This document shows positions 51,747 to 53,445 of a stretch of DNA of 53,445 bases, one piece after another; the first letter of the stretch is position 1; each line of letters starts with the position of its first letter. The stretch is from Mesobacillus campisalis (lineage in GTDB: Bacteria; Bacillota; Bacilli; Bacillales; Cytobacillaceae). The notes beneath the pieces are model-generated. The model saw only the letters and a list, made by a program, of their open reading frames with translations. It ran no database searches and was not told the origin of the DNA. The position numbers were made by a program, and so were the translations under genes. Where the stretch lies: the NCBI RefSeq assembly GCF_000986785.1, contig NZ_LAYY01000023.1:1-53445 (forward strand). Direction: 5' to 3'.

Positions 51747-51976
51747 AAATGTCACCCCGTTTTATAAACACCTGAAAAACAAGGAGTATCTTACCATAGT
51801 TATAACGAAGGGTGCTATCGTTTTACATTTTGTAACCGCTTTCTATTTTAGACAAATTATGCGGTTCTGGTTTGGCGGTTGAAGAACCTGAAGAGGCAAG
51901 CCGCGGGACCTGGCAGCTTGCCTGTATATGAGCGAAACCGGGGATCCCGGCAGGATATAGCAGCTTCCCTCCTGCT

Positions 51977-52261
51977 TTATGTTTTATCATGCAGCCGGTA
52001 TTTGTCTTTCAGGCTGTCTGGGGCCCATTTCACCATTCTTTCGATAATAAATCCGGTGATAACTACATCATCCATAATTCCCAGCATGTAGATAAAATCG
52101 GGAATCAGGTCGAAAGGCAAGAATGCATAGGTAAGGAAGAGCAATAAGCTGAGCACCTTTTTGTAAGGTTCCACATCTTTCGAAATAAAGAAGTCTCTAA
52201 TAAACGGAAATGACTTCCAAAATTTAAGGACAAACCTCATCCGTTTGAAAAATTTAAACAC
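51977..52261 (-). CDS. YkvA-like small membrane protein (DUF1232)
   Basis: A 94-residue protein. The DUF1232 core is LLLFLTYAFLPFDLIPDFIYMLGIMDDV, where two hydrophobic stretches surround the conserved PFDLIPD, about 45-70. I prefer the GTG start at 52261, because AGGTGA lies just upstream; the frame remains open to 52351 but without a site. The function is unknown. Confidence 0.8.
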   Translation of the reverse strand: MFKFFKRMRFVLKFWKSFPFIRDFFISKDVEPYKKVLSLLLFLTYAFLPFDLIPDFIYMLGIMDDVVITGFIIERMVKWAPDSLKDKYRLHDKT

Positions 52262-52356
52262 AAAATCACCTGTTTCCTTTCTTACTTTAATATACCTGAA
52301 CGGACTACACTTCCTATACCCAAAATACCGAACACCAACACAGCAAAGCACTAAAA

Positions 52357-52402
52357 GGTGCCTGACCCCCGGCGCGGTGAAGTGCTAAACGGTGCCTGAC
52401 CC
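52357..52402 (+). repeat. REP-like half-units, tandem pair (copy 10)
   Basis: GGTGCCTGACCCCC at 52357-52370 and GGTGCCTGACCC at 52391-52402 face the same way, 34 bp apart, just before the queT promoter. Confidence 0.82.
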
Positions 52403-52423
52403 TAAGAGCGGTGGAAATTGGTA

Positions 52424-52452
52424 TTGTGTTTGCGGGGGGATTCCTCTATACT
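52424..52452 (+). promoter_or_regulatory. Possible promoter of queT
   Basis: TTGTGT (52424-52429), a 17-bp spacer and TATACT (52447-52452) predict a start near 52459, just upstream of the riboswitch. Confidence 0.5.
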
Positions 52453-52480
52453 TATCTATTGTTCTTCGGGTCACTGCCCG

Positions 52481-52517
52481 GCGTGGTTCGTAACCCTCCC
52501 ACGAAAAAAAACTAAGG
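52481..52517 (+). promoter_or_regulatory. preQ1-I riboswitch upstream of queT
   Basis: A short stem CGTGG/CCACG surrounds TTCGTAACCCTCC, followed by an A8 stretch and CTAAGG, which overlaps the ribosome binding site AAGGAG. Size, order and the A-rich tail fit the preQ1 class I aptamer. Its place just before queT supports the call. Ligand binding would hide the ribosome binding site, reducing queuosine-precursor import. Confidence 0.8.
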
Positions 52518-52528
52518 AGAGATTGATT

Positions 52529-53014
52529 TTGAATATACGCACCATTGTAGGCAATGGCATCGTAGCCGCTTTATACATCGCGGTTTCCGCCGTCATTCAG
52601 CCTTTTGGATTCACCAATGTCCAATTCCGTGTATCGGAAATGTTCAATCACTTGATCGTGTTCAACAAGAACTATTTTTATGGAATTGTACTCGGTGTTT
52701 TCCTCACCAACCTGTTCTTTTCCCCAATCGTTGCTTATGACCTTGTTTTCGGAGTCGCCCATTCGGTCATTTCACTGCTTATTACCATCGCTGCGGCCCG
52801 TTATATACAAAACACATTAGGTTTGCTTGCCATAAACACAGCGGTGTTCACATTCAATATGTTCATTATTGCCTTTGAACTAAAGCTTGCCTTTAACCTG
52901 CCATTCTTCTTTACATGGCTGACAACGGCAGCAGGGGAATTCATCGTGCTGGCAGCCGGAATACCGATAGTGTACGCCATCCATAAGCGAATCAACCTAA
53001 ATAAGGTGTTATAA
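52529..53014 (+). CDS. queT: QueT-family queuosine precursor transporter
   Basis: A 161-residue membrane protein with five or six hydrophobic segments and the QueT (DUF988) motifs: VSAVIQPFGFTNVQFRVSE (about 17-35) and a hydrophobic region with NLFFSP. It is the substrate-binding component of an ECF transporter for preQ0/preQ1. The TTG start at 52529 follows AAGGAGAG. Control by a preQ1 riboswitch agrees with the role. Confidence 0.9.
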   Translation: MNIRTIVGNGIVAALYIAVSAVIQPFGFTNVQFRVSEMFNHLIVFNKNYFYGIVLGVFLTNLFFSPIVAYDLVFGVAHSVISLLITIAAARYIQNTLGLLAINTAVFTFNMFIIAFELKLAFNLPFFFTWLTTAAGEFIVLAAGIPIVYAIHKRINLNKVL

Positions 53015-53038
53015 AACAAACGCAGGAGCCCTTTAATC

Positions 53039-53058
53039 TGTACCCTTTGTAAAGGACA
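53039..53058. repeat. Likely end of the IS3-family element
   Basis: TGTACCCTTTGTAAAGGACA begins with TG, as IS3-family inverted repeats do, and lies 13 bases beyond the transposase stop. It contains an inner CCTTT-GT-AAAGG dyad. The other end is outside the window, so neither the inverted repeat nor the target duplication can be checked here. Confidence 0.5.
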
Positions 53059-53070
53059 TTTTAAAAAAAG

Positions 53071-53445
53071 CTACGCTACTTTAAGAAGATGATCTCTGTA
53101 TTCAACAGGGGTCATCTTTTTCATATTCCATTGATATCTGTAGTGATTGTAGTAGTGGATTGCAGCTTTCACTTCTTGTTTAAGCTCTTCTAAGGTTTCA
53201 CATGATTTTATATCAGCCAGGTCCTTAAAATGACCAAAGAATGATTCCTGTGGGGCGTTGTCCCAACAGTTCCCCCTCCTGGACATGGATTGTCCCAACC
53301 TGATTTTTTTCACCAGCTTTTGATAAACAGGGCTAGTATAGTGACCTCCCTGGTCAGAGTGTATATAAGCTCCTTTAGCCAGTTTAATCTTCCTCGTTCT
53401 TTTTAACTTCTTAAGTGTATCCGTAGCGATATCAAGAGTAACTCG
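53071..53445 (-). mobile_element. IS3-family transposase OrfB, C-terminal part (partial)
   Basis: The frame is open from the right edge to the stop at 53071 and encodes 124 residues of an integrase-core domain. The second acidic residue of the DDE triad is in HSDQGGHYTS, and the glutamate is in NAPQESFFGHFK; the C-terminus VEYRDHLLKVA ends the domain as usual. The first aspartate and OrfA are beyond the edge. The visible part is intact, so the element may be complete. It inserted downstream of queT without breaking a gene. Confidence 0.9.

Overview
The window looks like the chromosome of an aerobic to facultatively anaerobic, endospore-former-type Gram-positive of the family Bacillaceae (Bacillus sensu lato). 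The basis is strong AGGAGG-type ribosome binding sites, TTG and GTG starts, TnrA, a T-box leader, LytST, a Vpr-type subtilisin, RocB, QueT, a DUF4023 peptide and a putative Fur-regulated-basic-protein peptide. It is ordinary core and near-core chromosome with many short operons separated by strong hairpin terminators. The only mobile element is an IS3-family transposase running off the right edge. I see no tRNA, rRNA, prophage or CRISPR array.

Layout. 1-3430 (minus) is a three-gene molybdopterin oxidoreductase operon (membrane cytochrome b-like subunit, catalytic subunit, 4Fe-4S protein cut by the left edge) behind a long regulatory region with a perfect Fnr-type box and ResD-like boxes. 3.8-5.3 kb holds the two halves of a ThrE-type threonine/serine exporter separated by an inverted-repeat cluster. 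5.5-10.2 kb has rocB, an acyl-CoA-dehydrogenase-fold flavoprotein and glnS (glutaminyl-tRNA synthetase, unusual in this family). 10.3-13.7 kb is an amino-acid ABC transporter with two near-identical binding proteins. 14-18 kb has a PAS histidine kinase, two small regulators, a hemolysin III-like protein and two overlapping small genes. 18.2-21.8 kb is a nitrogen cluster: tnrA, amtB, a DUF294 nucleotidyltransferase and a DEDDh-type exonuclease. 21.9-23.6 kb is a T-box leader and brnQ. 23.7-25.3 kb is an apparently Fnr-controlled DUF438/hemerythrin/PAS protein plus a MIP18-type Fe-S assembly factor.

25.3-29.6 kb (minus) is a class I ribonucleotide reductase operon (nrdA, nrdB, flavodoxin) preceded by a promoter, two NrdR-like boxes and a complete cobalamin riboswitch with its terminator; this implies a B12-dependent class II reductase elsewhere in the genome. 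29.7-31.9 kb is an HPII-type catalase with a SigB-like promoter. 32-37.4 kb holds a DUF4097 protein, then lytST and cstA, with a 49-residue membrane peptide translationally coupled to cstA. 37.5-45 kb has assorted membrane proteins, lipoproteins, a ketopantoate-reductase-like enzyme, an MFS transporter, acetyltransferase and DCC proteins. 45-47.5 kb is a Vpr-like serine protease. 47.9-52.3 kb has paired membrane proteins, an acetyltransferase, a MATE exporter and a YkvA-like protein. 52.4-53.0 kb is a preQ1 riboswitch and queT, followed by the IS3 transposase.

A REP-like palindromic element built on GGGTGCCTGACCCCC occurs at ten intergenic loci as single, tandem or head-to-head units, one of them a perfect 60-bp palindrome. 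Regulation is unusually readable here: two Fnr-type sites, two TnrA/GlnR boxes, a T-box, a cobalamin riboswitch, a preQ1 riboswitch and paired NrdR boxes. Functional calls rest on motif recognition by eye; no database search was run.
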